IMG/VR virus record: IMGVR_UViG_3300032157_000026
Location: 1-41,461 of that record
Strand: one strand, 5' to 3'
Source of the DNA: a virus
Length of the DNA: 41,461 bases
The position numbers and the translations under genes were made by a program. Positions within the stretch are counted from its first letter, which is position 1; every line of letters begins with the position of its first letter. Under the pieces are notes generated by a model. It saw only the letters and a program-made list of their open reading frames with translations. It searched no databases and was not told the DNA's origin. Positions 16,669 to 24,393 of this stretch are shown piece after piece.

Positions 16669-19584
16669 ATGGCTCGCAACGGTAGCGGCACCTACGTCCT
16701 TCCTCCCAGCAACCCTGTCTCTTCTGGCACGGTTATCGAATCGGACTGGGCGAATGATACAATGGCCGACCTAGCAGCGGCCTTGACACAGAGCATCGCC
16801 TATGACGGACAGACCGTTCCAATTGCCAACCTGCCGATGGGGGGCTTCCACCACACCAATTGCAGCGACGCTACAGCTCGCAACCAGTACGCCACTCTGG
16901 GCATGGTGCAGGATGGTAAGCACACTCGCGTGCAGATTGTCAGTGGTGTTGATAACCTCGTCGGTACACTCGTTGGTGGCGCCACGGGCTACGTCGCTGG
17001 ATCGTTGATCACGTTCTTCGCCCCAGCGAACAACACTGGCCCTATGACGATGAACTACAACGGCATCGGTGCTCGGTCTATTGTGTCCTCTAATGGCCTG
17101 CCGCTCGTGGCTGGTAACGTGAAGACTAACGACTTCTTGATGGCTATCTACGACGGCACCCAGTTTAAATTGATTTCTTCCGTCACCTCCACTGTGGCGG
17201 TCAACCTGCTGCAACTCGCAACCACTGGTGAAGAGCGTCCAGGGGGCGTGTCCTTCCCGGCCATGACTATCGCTACTGGGACTAGCATCAATATTCCAGC
17301 TGGAACGGCGTGGGTCGTGCCCCCTAACAGTAACGATCCAGGTGACGCCATTAAGGTGACGTGGAATGCTCAGGCGTTGACTCTGACACTGATGGCTACC
17401 AGCTTCACAACTACCATCGCGGTTAACGAGTTTGGCCAGATCGTGCAGTTCGCTGGCAAGGCTGCTGGGGCTACCCTCCGCGGCAACGCCGTCTTGGGGG
17501 TTGTAGAGCATCTCACTGGCGTCGCCAACAAGGTTATCACTAAGCCGCTCATCTTTGCTGATGATGGCTACCGCATGACTGATATCGGCACTCTTTTGTC
17601 TAACACTATCATCACTGGTGGGCTCGTTATCCCCAACAGTATTTCGCCAATGCAGATGGACATCGCGGCTGGTACGATCTTCATGCCCGGTGGTGATGCC
17701 AACACCATCAATAGCCCGAACGTCTACGCTATCCCCCAGCAGGCTAACATCCCGTTTCGCACACTGGCCGGGCAGAGCCTTGTCAGCGGCGGTACTACTG
17801 CGAACGCTCAGGTTCAGCAATACGACCCTAACGGCTCTGGTGTGGTGACCACTCTGCCGAACAACGGCGATACTGTTATTCACCGCCTGTACTACCTCTA
17901 TGGGACGTACATTTGGGCCTACGGTCAGAAGATCTATACAAGCGTTGAGAACGCCCTGTCCATGATTAACTGGGACCGTTCGCAGTACGTCAAGTCTCTG
18001 TACCTTTCTGACGCTACGTTGGTGGCCGAGATCGTAGCTATCAAGAACACTACGTCGCTTGCCAACATCGCACAGGCAGCCATTGTCTGCCCCGGCGCTA
18101 TCAACTTCAGCATTGGCGGTCCTGGTGGCATCACCGACGCACCAATTGATGGCACCCCTTATGGTCGGCAGGACGCAGCATGGACCAAGGTCCTGCGTCA
18201 GACCAGCCCTACTGTTCTGACGAACATGAACATCAACGGGCCTACTCCTAGCTTTTCGCAGGTGCAGAACCCCGCTGGTGCCGGTACTGTCGGTCTGTTC
18301 CACAACAGCGGAACCTTCGGGTGGTTCAGTATTGAGACCGTCAACCCTGACGATAAGACCTACTTCCGTAGTCGCAACCCTGCGAACTCGGCTCTGCGCT
18401 TCACTACTACCTACGACCTCGCGGCTGGTTCGTGGGGCTTCCCAGCGGCCATCACGGTGGCTACCGCCATCACCGCTGGTGGTGCCATCAACGCTGCTAC
18501 TGTCGCCTCTACTGGCAACATGTCGGTAGGCGGCAACCTTGGCGTCGCCGGTCAGGTTGACGTTACCAGCCCCATCATCAACGCTGGTGGTCAGGCTGTT
18601 ATCCGTGGCCCAACCGTATCGGTAGTTGACGAAATTCCACGGTGGGCCGATGTCGGCGGTAGGCTTATGAAGGTTGGCCTGAAGTACCAGACCAGCCAGC
18701 TTGATACCACTGCTGGCAGACTCTTGGTGAACGGGGCATACGGTCTTGGCGCTAGCATCGGTCTCACTGCTGGCACTAACCTGAACACCATCGTCAACTC
18801 TGGGTTCTACCGAATCCTTGGTGCTCCGGTCAATGGACCGGGCACCCCCGCCAGCGTCACTGATGGTCTGCTGCTTGTGACTCGTGGTCTGGACACCATC
18901 TCCCAGCAAGCCACAGACTATGTATCGGGCCAGACTTGGGTTCGGGCTGGTTCTCCACCAGACGTAGGTGGCGTCGGCACTTGGGGGGCGTGGGGCGTCT
19001 GCCTTCGCGCGCAACTCGGTTATCAGACCGGGGTTTCTGACCTCAACAATCTGATAGTCCCAGGCTTCTACCAAGTCCAGCCCGGCATCCTCAATGCTCC
19101 AGAGAGCACATTTGCGGCGGTAATAGTAGAGCTGCTTGACCCCAACACGGTCATGCAGACCTACAAGTCAACCGGCCTTGTCCCTAAAGACTTCCGGCGC
19201 AACAAGTCCGGCGGCGGTTGGGGGGCGTGGTTCCAGGTTTACAGCGACTCTACTATCGCCCCTACAATGAACAGCGACTACTTTGATGCTGAGTCCCTGA
19301 GGTTCCGTAGGATCGGTAAGCAAGTATCGTTTACTGGCAAGATAGGGCGAAACACGCCGATGCTTCCTAGTGACGTGTGCTGTTTCATCCCCAATACCTA
19401 CGCGCCCAACACCAACGTATTCTGGACTGGGTTGGTGTCCTACAACAACCTAGGATCGCAGGTATGCGGCGTGCAGACAATCATAGCGAACGCGTGGATC
19501 CAGTTGGGGTTCGTCATCACTATAGGGGGAGCCCCGGCTGGCGTCTGCAACCTTGGGATTGGGCAATCGTGGTTCGTGCCATAA
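16669..19584 (+). CDS. Tail fibre with two pyocin-knob repeats
   Basis: 971 residues. The N-terminus NGSGTYVLPPSNPVSSGT and IESDWANDTMADLAAALT is the conserved virion-anchoring start of many podoviral fibres. The middle is beta-rich with Ala/Gly/Thr shaft-like repeats (about 590-640). Two pyocin-knob-like units follow at about 697-775 and 784-858, each with a LN.I..SGFY or LNNLIVPGFYQV opening and a GxWGAW close. The C-terminal 100 residues, with Cys and aromatic residues, probably bind the receptor. It is the last gene of the virion operon. Confidence 0.85.
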   Translation: MARNGSGTYVLPPSNPVSSGTVIESDWANDTMADLAAALTQSIAYDGQTVPIANLPMGGFHHTNCSDATARNQYATLGMVQDGKHTRVQIVSGVDNLVGTLVGGATGYVAGSLITFFAPANNTGPMTMNYNGIGARSIVSSNGLPLVAGNVKTNDFLMAIYDGTQFKLISSVTSTVAVNLLQLATTGEERPGGVSFPAMTIATGTSINIPAGTAWVVPPNSNDPGDAIKVTWNAQALTLTLMATSFTTTIAVNEFGQIVQFAGKAAGATLRGNAVLGVVEHLTGVANKVITKPLIFADDGYRMTDIGTLLSNTIITGGLVIPNSISPMQMDIAAGTIFMPGGDANTINSPNVYAIPQQANIPFRTLAGQSLVSGGTTANAQVQQYDPNGSGVVTTLPNNGDTVIHRLYYLYGTYIWAYGQKIYTSVENALSMINWDRSQYVKSLYLSDATLVAEIVAIKNTTSLANIAQAAIVCPGAINFSIGGPGGITDAPIDGTPYGRQDAAWTKVLRQTSPTVLTNMNINGPTPSFSQVQNPAGAGTVGLFHNSGTFGWFSIETVNPDDKTYFRSRNPANSALRFTTTYDLAAGSWGFPAAITVATAITAGGAINAATVASTGNMSVGGNLGVAGQVDVTSPIINAGGQAVIRGPTVSVVDEIPRWADVGGRLMKVGLKYQTSQLDTTAGRLLVNGAYGLGASIGLTAGTNLNTIVNSGFYRILGAPVNGPGTPASVTDGLLLVTRGLDTISQQATDYVSGQTWVRAGSPPDVGGVGTWGAWGVCLRAQLGYQTGVSDLNNLIVPGFYQVQPGILNAPESTFAAVIVELLDPNTVMQTYKSTGLVPKDFRRNKSGGGWGAWFQVYSDSTIAPTMNSDYFDAESLRFRRIGKQVSFTGKIGRNTPMLPSDVCCFIPNTYAPNTNVFWTGLVSYNNLGSQVCGVQTIIANAWIQLGFVITIGGAPAGVCNLGIGQSWFVP

Positions 19585-19733
19585 TCATAGCGGTGGTGCT
19601 GCTCTCGGGTTGCGTTCAGAGCTTCACGAAGAACGGCACCACCGTCATGTCTTACTGCCTCATAGGCGCGGTCTACATGGACCAAACCGAGGTTACTTTA
19701 GAGGAGAAGCCGGCGGAACATAAACCTCACTGA
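19569..19733 (+). CDS. Small lipoprotein, spanin candidate
   Basis: 54 residues from GTG 19569, overlapping the fibre end by 16 bases. A hydrophobic run VVRAIIIAVVLLSGC ends in a lipobox (LSGC), so the mature chain of about 40 residues would be lipidated on Cys15. Small outer-membrane lipoproteins near the end of late operons are often o-spanins (Rz1-like), but the mature part is not proline-rich and no Rz partner is adjacent. The ribosome site is weak; coupling to the fibre gene is likely. Confidence 0.55.
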   Translation: MVRAIIIAVVLLSGCVQSFTKNGTTVMSYCLIGAVYMDQTEVTLEEKPAEHKPH

Positions 19734-19830
19734 GCGGCCTTCCGCAGTTCGGGCACTTGTGAATGCAGATGCAATAATGATATCGCCAGCTACAGAACTT
19801 GCACTGCTTGATGCGTGGTGGCGGGTTCAT
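19693..19830 (-). CDS. Small six-cysteine zinc-finger-like protein
   Basis: 45 residues, with C10-C13, C20, C22 and C26-C29: opening MNPPPRIKQCKFC and a CPNCGRPL knuckle. The ATG is one base past the end of the upstream membrane protein, with GGTGG as ribosome site. It overlaps the plus-strand lipoprotein gene by 41 bases at the convergent end of the two transcription units. Metal binding is likely; function unknown. Last gene of the leftward operon. Confidence 0.6.
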   Translation of the reverse strand: MNPPPRIKQCKFCSWRYHYCICIHKCPNCGRPLSEVYVPPASPLK

Positions 19831-19831
19831 T

Positions 19832-19993
19832 CTAGCCACCAACGATCAACGCTAGCACAAATCCCAGCCATCCAACCATAGCCAGAACCCTGTAAATCTG
19901 TATGCAGGTGTTCTGGCTTTTCACCTTCGACCTCAGAATGACAATCTCATCGTGCTGCTTAACAATCTTCTCTTTGCAGTATTCAGCGTCCAT
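19832..19993 (-). CDS. Small coiled-coil protein with C-terminal membrane anchor
   Basis: 53 residues. The first 30 are charged and heptad-like (MDAEYCKEKIVKQHDEIVIL); the last 20 are hydrophobic (YRVLAMVGWLGFVLALIVGG), a tail anchor. ATAGG lies upstream of the ATG. A terminator-like hairpin separates it from the next upstream gene, so it may have its own promoter. A holin, pinholin or spanin role is possible but only from topology. Confidence 0.6.
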   Translation of the reverse strand: MDAEYCKEKIVKQHDEIVILRSKVKSQNTCIQIYRVLAMVGWLGFVLALIVGG

Positions 19994-20020
19994 TTTAGTA
20001 TGCCTATAGCCTGTGGTGGT

Positions 20021-20060
20021 GGTTAAAACAGGCCCATGGACGCATCCATTGGGCCTGTGG
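20021..20060 (-). terminator. Rho-independent terminator of the leftward operon
   Basis: On the minus strand ACAGGCCCA pairs with TGGGCCTGT (arms 20050-20058 and 20028-20036), extended by TGGA/TCCA in the loop, followed by TTTAACC. It follows the 20104-20358 gene. A second, less regular stem lies at about 20065-20098. Confidence 0.75.
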
Positions 20061-20103
20061 CTGGCGCTGCGCGCATACCCTGTATGGGTGTGCAGGCTAG
20101 CGC

Positions 20104-20358
20104 CTAGTGCAGCGTGCGCGCTGCTACAGCGTGTTTCTGGTAGCCCTTAATACTCGCGTTCCAGTCGTCGTTGGCCATTTCGCACAACTGGCAGAGTTCA
20201 GCATAGTTTTCCTTAATGAACTCCTTCAATTCTTCCCTCGGCATTGGGTACTGGTTGCCGCCCAGGAACGCCTCTTCTACAGCAATATCGGGGTCGCGCA
20301 CCTTAGCGTTCACACAAAACATGATATCTTCTACTATTTCACCCTTAATCCGCATCAT
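20104..20358 (-). CDS. Hypothetical protein, small and acidic
   Basis: 84 residues with a strong AAGGAG seven bases before the first of two adjacent ATGs. Mixed polar helices, e.g. REELKEFIKENYAELCQL, three Cys, no recognised motif. It lies after the modification cluster and after a palindromic element (20380-20413), so it may be separately regulated. Confidence 0.7.
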   Translation of the reverse strand: MMRIKGEIVEDIMFCVNAKVRDPDIAVEEAFLGGNQYPMPREELKEFIKENYAELCQLCEMANDDWNASIKGYQKHAVAARTLH

Positions 20359-20379
20359 AACACAACTCCTTACAGGTGG

Positions 20380-20413
20380 CTGGTGGTACTACCTATAGTA
20401 CCACCAGTAACAC
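20380..20413 (-). promoter_or_regulatory. Perfect 12-bp-arm palindrome with promoter-like centre
   Basis: CTGGTGGTACTA (20380-20391) and TAGTACCACCAG (20396-20407) flank CCTA. On the minus strand the centre reads TACTATAGG, similar to TACTATATAGG at the leftward early promoter, and the flank GTGTTACTGGTG (20402-20413) is identical to plus-strand 32710-32721 there. It can be an operator, a promoter without a good -35, or a terminator stem for the 20421 gene; no T-run is present. Confidence 0.6.
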
Positions 20414-20420
20414 GGTTGAG

Positions 20421-20714
20421 CTACTCTTTAGTATTGGCGATTATGTGCTCTTCTACAAGAAGTAGATAACACCTAAGATCACTAATATCGTCAAGGATCC
20501 CAGTAGGATCCACAGCCGCTTGGAAGATATCATAGCCTTTAGCCTCACATTGAGTTTCGATTCGGTCCCACTTGCGCGCCAACATCATGAAGGCACCGAT
20601 GCCTCCACGCTTGCGCCAGCTAGACCCGTAGTCCTTGTCCTTAACAATGAGCGTGGCTACATCATCCTTGCATAGCTCACGTATGCGCTCAAAGCTCGTT
20701 AGTACATAGCTCAT
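20421..20714 (-). CDS. Nmad1/DUF1599-like nucleotide-modification-associated protein
   Basis: 97 residues. DYGSSWRKRGGIGAFMM (28-44) and ARKWDRIE (46-53) match my knowledge of the DUF1599 family, also called nucleotide modification associated domain 1. The family is small, helical and often next to phage genes for modified pyrimidines; its biochemical role is not established. The start overlaps the HD gene stop by ATGA, so it is co-translated with the modification cluster. Confidence 0.7.
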   Translation of the reverse strand: MSYVLTSFERIRELCKDDVATLIVKDKDYGSSWRKRGGIGAFMMLARKWDRIETQCEAKGYDIFQAAVDPTGILDDISDLRCYLLLVEEHIIANTKE

Positions 20715-21235
20715 TTCAAGTACCTCGAACGGAAGTCAGAGATCACACACTCGCACTCCAGGCGGTACGCCGGGTCGTGCTCTATGCTATCCTGGATGTA
20801 GCCGACATAGCGTTCCCCAATGGGGATGATATGCTGGTTGCCCATCTTCAGTTCTTCAGTACATTTTAGCAGGCCGTCCAACTTGTCGCACAGGTCCACC
20901 AGATGCTTCTCGTCATCAGTGAGAATGTCGTAGGCCGTGGTAGGGTGGATTTTGGCGATGGCCTCCTCTTCCTTCAGTTGGATCTGGTTCCGTATTTCAT
21001 GGGGCAGCGCTCGCTTAATGTTGCTGGGGATGTCCCCCACGGCGTACTCGCCCATGTCGTGGAGGAGGCCTGCCATCAGGCAGGCTTTGCTGGCCCGACC
21101 CTCTGTCAGCACCAGCATCAGGTTAACCACGTTGAAGCTGTGCTCGGCCACAGTCTCCTCAGTGATCATACGACACATATGGTAGCGCTTGATGATGCCA
21201 GCCTCGCGCGCCAGCTTAATTTGATGTAATAGCAT
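20711..21235 (-). CDS. HD-domain 5'-deoxynucleotidase, YfbR-like
   Basis: 174 residues from ATG 21235, which has AAGGAGAGG upstream; longer starts would run far into the upstream gene. Metal ligands are visible: AEHS (H32), LLHD (H59, D60), E63 and GDIPSNIK (67-74), then CDKLDGL (116-122) supplying the last Asp. This series is characteristic of YfbR-type nucleotidases that dephosphorylate dNMPs. In a phage making a modified thymidine it would plausibly remove dTMP or another competing dNMP. It overlaps the end of the hydroxymethylase gene by 20 bases. Confidence 0.8.
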   Translation of the reverse strand: MLLHQIKLAREAGIIKRYHMCRMITEETVAEHSFNVVNLMLVLTEGRASKACLMAGLLHDMGEYAVGDIPSNIKRALPHEIRNQIQLKEEEAIAKIHPTTAYDILTDDEKHLVDLCDKLDGLLKCTEELKMGNQHIIPIGERYVGYIQDSIEHDPAYRLECECVISDFRSRYLK

Positions 21236-22190
21236 GTTTCCTCTCCTTAGCTCTTTCAAGCCATTCAATTGCCGCCTTCGACCAATCTTCCGCCTCAACA
21301 CACGAAGCAAGGTAGAGCGCTTCATTTGCTTCACCATTCTTCCAGGCGTGCCAGCTCTGCACCATCGGGGCCACTGTCCCGTCAAAGAATGGCTCATGGA
21401 AGTAGTCAATCTTTCCGTTGCAGAGGTCAATGCAGTCTTGGTCAAACTCCGCCCAACTGTGGACCAGAGGTTGGGGTTTGGGGTACTGACACCACTCCCA
21501 GAGGCCGTTGAAGTTATCCTCCAACAGGTGGAAGTGCCGCTCGTAGATGTGCAGGTTGGCCGACATGTGATACCAGCGGCCCACCGGCACGCCGATCCGT
21601 GCTGCCATATACTCTTGGAGCATGGTCATATGCACAGCGTTCGCCCCGCACAGACCGAACACCAAGTCGTTACTGCGGTTGGTGATGATGAAGTCCAGCT
21701 CCCCCTCCGCCACCCGGCAGATGATACTCATATTGCAGGGGTAGTCCTTGCTGGTGCCCTCCAAGTCGCTGTAGCCATCCCACATTGCTAGGACGCATCG
21801 GCGGTCATCGGGGTTCTTTTGGAGCTGGCTACAGACTCGTTCAACTTGGTCGTAGCCGAAGTGACGTCGCCAGCGGTGTCCATAAGCGGCGTTGAATGTG
21901 AGCCCATCGTCGCTGTAGGTCATCATGTTCTGGTTAAACTGCCGGACAAACTCAGTGTCGTTACGGCCAGCAATCATCCAGAGGCCTTCTACCAAATGAA
22001 AGAAGGGGTTGGCGTTACGCTCAGCGTGGAACAGGACTCTTTCGTGCGGGCAACGTACCTCCATAAACAGCGGCTTCATGAGGGAAAGCGCTGGCCCGTT
22101 TCGGGTGCTGACAGGCTTTCCGTAAGCCTTAATCAGCGGCATAAGCCGCTGATAGGCCGAGTTCACATTACGTGTACTCACTTCAAACAT
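21216..22190 (-). CDS. Thymidylate-synthase-superfamily pyrimidine hydroxymethylase (dUMP type)
   Basis: 324 residues, GGAGGA ribosome site. Catalytic Cys152 lies in DYPCNMS; FHLVEGLWMIAGRND (64-78) supplies the usual N-terminal Glu; NRSND (171-175) and GLCGAN (179-184) replace the RSxD and GLPFN motifs of canonical ThyA; SANLHIYERH (210-219) is the dUMP/ribose binding segment. The NRSND...GANAVHMTMLQEY form is shared with MilA-like and phage pyrimidine hydroxymethylases. Asn184 in the base-recognition position favours uracil over cytosine. Predicted to convert dUMP to 5-hydroxymethyl-dUMP using methylene-tetrahydrofolate; ordinary dTMP synthesis remains an alternative. Confidence 0.8.
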   Translation of the reverse strand: MFEVSTRNVNSAYQRLMPLIKAYGKPVSTRNGPALSLMKPLFMEVRCPHERVLFHAERNANPFFHLVEGLWMIAGRNDTEFVRQFNQNMMTYSDDGLTFNAAYGHRWRRHFGYDQVERVCSQLQKNPDDRRCVLAMWDGYSDLEGTSKDYPCNMSIICRVAEGELDFIITNRSNDLVFGLCGANAVHMTMLQEYMAARIGVPVGRWYHMSANLHIYERHFHLLEDNFNGLWEWCQYPKPQPLVHSWAEFDQDCIDLCNGKIDYFHEPFFDGTVAPMVQSWHAWKNGEANEALYLASCVEAEDWSKAAIEWLERAKERKHAITSN

Positions 22191-22965
22191 AAATCCTCCG
22201 GCGTCCTGGGCTATTAGTCACATAGCGCATAAACTTCTGAAACTCGCAGAGAGTGTTCTGCAAGTCTTGCATGTGAAACTCTGGTATTTTCCCCCGTACC
22301 TCCCACTTCAGGTCCGTTAGCCGGTCCATGAAGTTGCGCTCCGTAGTGCTGGGGCCGTAGAGGATATCCAATCCCTTCTTGCTCCCCGGCCCCATGACGG
22401 CAAAGTCGTACCAGTCTGGGGCGTAGTGGAGGTGCTGGTCGTTCTTCAGGTCTGCGACAATCTGTCCAGCCAGAAAGCTCCCAAGCCCATCAATTTTCCG
22501 TAGACAATCAAAACATTCACGGCACGATAGGTTTGAGATGTACGCGTCACGTACTTCTTTGATGAGACGGTCCACGTAATCGATTTTATTGATGCGCTCG
22601 CCGCAGGTGCTGACAACATAGGCGGTATGGAACACCTTTTCCCCGGCGAACATCTTCGCCTTCAGATGGTCAATTCCCTTGTCCTTGTCGTAGTAGTCAC
22701 GCACGCTGGGGGCGTAGTTGAACAGGCGCGCTGCCGTGTAGAACTCTGGACGCTTGTGCATCGCTAGGTCAAGCTCAATACGCAGCGCTCGGAGCTCTTT
22801 AGTACCCCGGTCGTCTTCCCGCCTGTTTTCGCAGAAGTGGTAGTGCTGTAGGATCGGGTCCTTGGTCCACGGCCCTGGGACTCCTGATCGCTTTCTTGTG
22901 CCGATAGCCTGCCGCTCGTTAACGTAATAGATGTACCTTTCAAGCTTGCCTTGATGTATGCTCAC
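22183..22965 (-). CDS. HhH protein of the 5-hmdU DNA kinase helical / aGPT-PPlase2 family
   Basis: 260 residues from GTG 22965, overlapping both neighbours. NERQAIGTRKRSG (16-28), PWTKDPIL (32-39), F44 and NRREDDRGTKEL (47-58) form the N-terminal signature of this family; a helix-hairpin-helix KIDGLGSFLAGQIVADL spans 157-173; DWYDFAVMGPGSKKGLD (184-200) matches the Gly-rich C-terminal motif. These proteins act on 5-hmdU in phage DNA (phosphorylation or later transfer steps). No P-loop GxxxxGK[ST] is present, so kinase activity cannot come from this chain alone. Confidence 0.7.
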   Translation of the reverse strand: MSIHQGKLERYIYYVNERQAIGTRKRSGVPGPWTKDPILQHYHFCENRREDDRGTKELRALRIELDLAMHKRPEFYTAARLFNYAPSVRDYYDKDKGIDHLKAKMFAGEKVFHTAYVVSTCGERINKIDYVDRLIKEVRDAYISNLSCRECFDCLRKIDGLGSFLAGQIVADLKNDQHLHYAPDWYDFAVMGPGSKKGLDILYGPSTTERNFMDRLTDLKWEVRGKIPEFHMQDLQNTLCEFQKFMRYVTNSPGRRRIYV

Positions 22966-23743
22966 GATATAAGCACCCGAGTTGATACGCCCTCTTCCAC
23001 TGGACGCGGAAGTCTACGCGTTTACCACCGAACCAGCCCTTCTTAACCTCCTTTTCAACGACCGTAACTACGTCTGGGAACAGCTCAGCCAGCGCCCTGA
23101 CCGCGGTCGCTTGCTGCTCTGGTGTACGATGTAAGGAGCAGCCACCGGGGGCATTGGACGTCCCAATTTGGTCCCAGAACAAGTTGCACCAGATGGCTGT
23201 CTTCTCTCCCCGCATCAAGAGGGTCAAATTCAACACCATGTCGGCCAAGATGGGCCAGTAGTCCGTCTTTATCGGGCCAATCTTGTCCAAGTTTACCGCC
23301 TGGAGCGCGTTTATGCGGGTACACTCCTTTACCCCGATAGGGGCATTGTTCCCCATGGCCCGAGGGTGGAGCCCTACCAGCGGATAGTCATCCAGCATAA
23401 GCTCCAGCACTTCCAGGCTATTGTTGATCTGGGTGGCGTTCGCTGTTATCAATGACTTTGAGTTGCCGGGACTGCGCACGGAGAATCGAAGGTCGTCATC
23501 GATAATAAGGATACGGCGCCCAAGCTCAGGGTAATGACCGTTAACGATAAGATTAAACTTCTCGCTGTACGTGAGAGTTTCCTCTCCCTCGCTGAGGATG
23601 TTGACTTCGGGGTGATTCTTTGCATGGCGTGATACCTCGTCTTTGGGGCAGACAATGTAGGTGTCTGGCCACCAGTCCCAGGGGATGCTCGCTAGGGTGC
23701 GAACATTGCCCACCCTGCCGCGAGTAATTATCGCTATCTTCAT
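22940..23743 (-). CDS. GT-A-type DNA-base glycosyltransferase, TAGT-like
   Basis: 267 residues from ATG 23743 (AGGAGAGG six bases upstream). MKIAIITRGRVGNVRTLASI opens a GT-A Rossmann strand, TYIVCPKDEVSRH follows, and the metal-binding DDD sits in RRILIIDDDLRFSVR (76-90). The RGR..RTL.S.P start plus this DDDL.F motif fits the TET/JBP-associated glycosyltransferase (TAGT) group, which is predicted to glycosylate hydroxymethyl bases. Here the acceptor would be 5-hydroxymethyluracil made by the adjacent gene. No donor specificity can be read. First gene of the tightly overlapping modification cluster. Confidence 0.7.
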   Translation of the reverse strand: MKIAIITRGRVGNVRTLASIPWDWWPDTYIVCPKDEVSRHAKNHPEVNILSEGEETLTYSEKFNLIVNGHYPELGRRILIIDDDLRFSVRSPGNSKSLITANATQINNSLEVLELMLDDYPLVGLHPRAMGNNAPIGVKECTRINALQAVNLDKIGPIKTDYWPILADMVLNLTLLMRGEKTAIWCNLFWDQIGTSNAPGGCSLHRTPEQQATAVRALAELFPDVVTVVEKEVKKGWFGGKRVDFRVQWKRAYQLGCLYREHTSRQA

Positions 23744-23766
23744 CAAAGTCCTCTCCTAAATGTCAA

Positions 23767-23787
23767 TCGGCCCCATAACGGGGCCGA
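23767..23787 (-). terminator. Intercistronic hairpin
   Basis: TCGGCCCC and GGGGCCGA pair around a 5-base loop between the 23805 gene and the glycosyltransferase. The minus strand continues TTGACATTTAGG, so only a short T-run; attenuator or processing stem. Confidence 0.5.
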
Positions 23788-23804
23788 CTGGTGGGGTCCA
23801 GCGA

Positions 23805-24338
23805 TCAAGCTGGAGGGGTGTATGCAGTCACGCTGCAAGCACCATCGCGCAGGTAGAAGCTCAGGAATCCTTTGTCACCACCGGCTTCGAGGTACTCTGC
23901 GATGGTTTGACCATCGGCCATGATAACAGCATACTGGCTTCGTGCTCCTTTATACGCGGCGATCTTGGCCTTCTGTTCTTCGCTGATGTTGATGGTGGAA
24001 GCTTCGTGGGTCGGCAGTCGCCGCACCGCAGGAGCGCGAACAGGCTTAACGGGGATGGGATTACCGGCCTCGTCCAGAAGCTGATTTCCCTGCTCATCGA
24101 GCTGATACTCGATCACCTTGGCTGGCTTCGCTTTCCGTGGTTTGGCCATTTTCACAGGACCCTGGACTTGTGTCCCCTCTTCGTTAAGCAGAGGCGAACC
24201 ATCTTCATTCCACTGGGGGTAGAGCTTCGGTTCTTTTGGGGTCTTTTCGCGAGCTTTGCGCTCTTTGGTTGGCTGTACTTCGGCGGGGGTGTCTACGGCT
24301 TGGGCTTCGTCAGCGAGGCCATTTTCATAGTCAGTCAT
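23805..24338 (-). CDS. Hypothetical protein with repeated acidic/turn motifs
   Basis: 177 residues from ATG 24338, with AGGTG eight bases upstream. The N-terminal half is disordered and Lys/Pro/Glu rich; NEDGSPLLNEEGTQV and DEQGNQLLDEAGNPI are two related 15-residue units about 45 apart, separated by a basic linker. The C-terminal third looks folded (SQYAVIMADGQTIAEYLEAG). I do not recognise it. It lies between the helicase and the modification genes and appears to have its own promoter. Confidence 0.7.
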   Translation of the reverse strand: MTDYENGLADEAQAVDTPAEVQPTKERKAREKTPKEPKLYPQWNEDGSPLLNEEGTQVQGPVKMAKPRKAKPAKVIEYQLDEQGNQLLDEAGNPIPVKPVRAPAVRRLPTHEASTINISEEQKAKIAAYKGARSQYAVIMADGQTIAEYLEAGGDKGFLSFYLRDGACSVTAYTPPA

Positions 24339-24372
24339 TTCAAAGGCACCTATCAAGGGTTAGTGGAAAAGA

Positions 24373-24393
24373 GCCCCCTAAAACTTAGGGGGC
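24373..24393 (-). terminator. Rho-independent terminator after helicase gene
   Basis: GCCCCCTAA and TTAGGGGGC make a perfect 9-bp stem with a 3-base loop. On the minus strand TCTTTTCC follows. It lies downstream of the helicase gene and at the inferred +1 of the next transcript. Confidence 0.75.

Noticed and set aside
16771-19074. 767-residue open frame on the minus strand
   Set aside because: It is antisense to the tail fibre gene; composition (Asp/Val/Ser/Arg heavy) reflects complementary codons, there is no ribosome site and no motif.
21236-21445. N-terminal extension of the HD nucleotidase
   Set aside because: It overlaps the hydroxymethylase gene and is low complexity; ATG 21235 has AAGGAGAGG and begins the recognisable domain.
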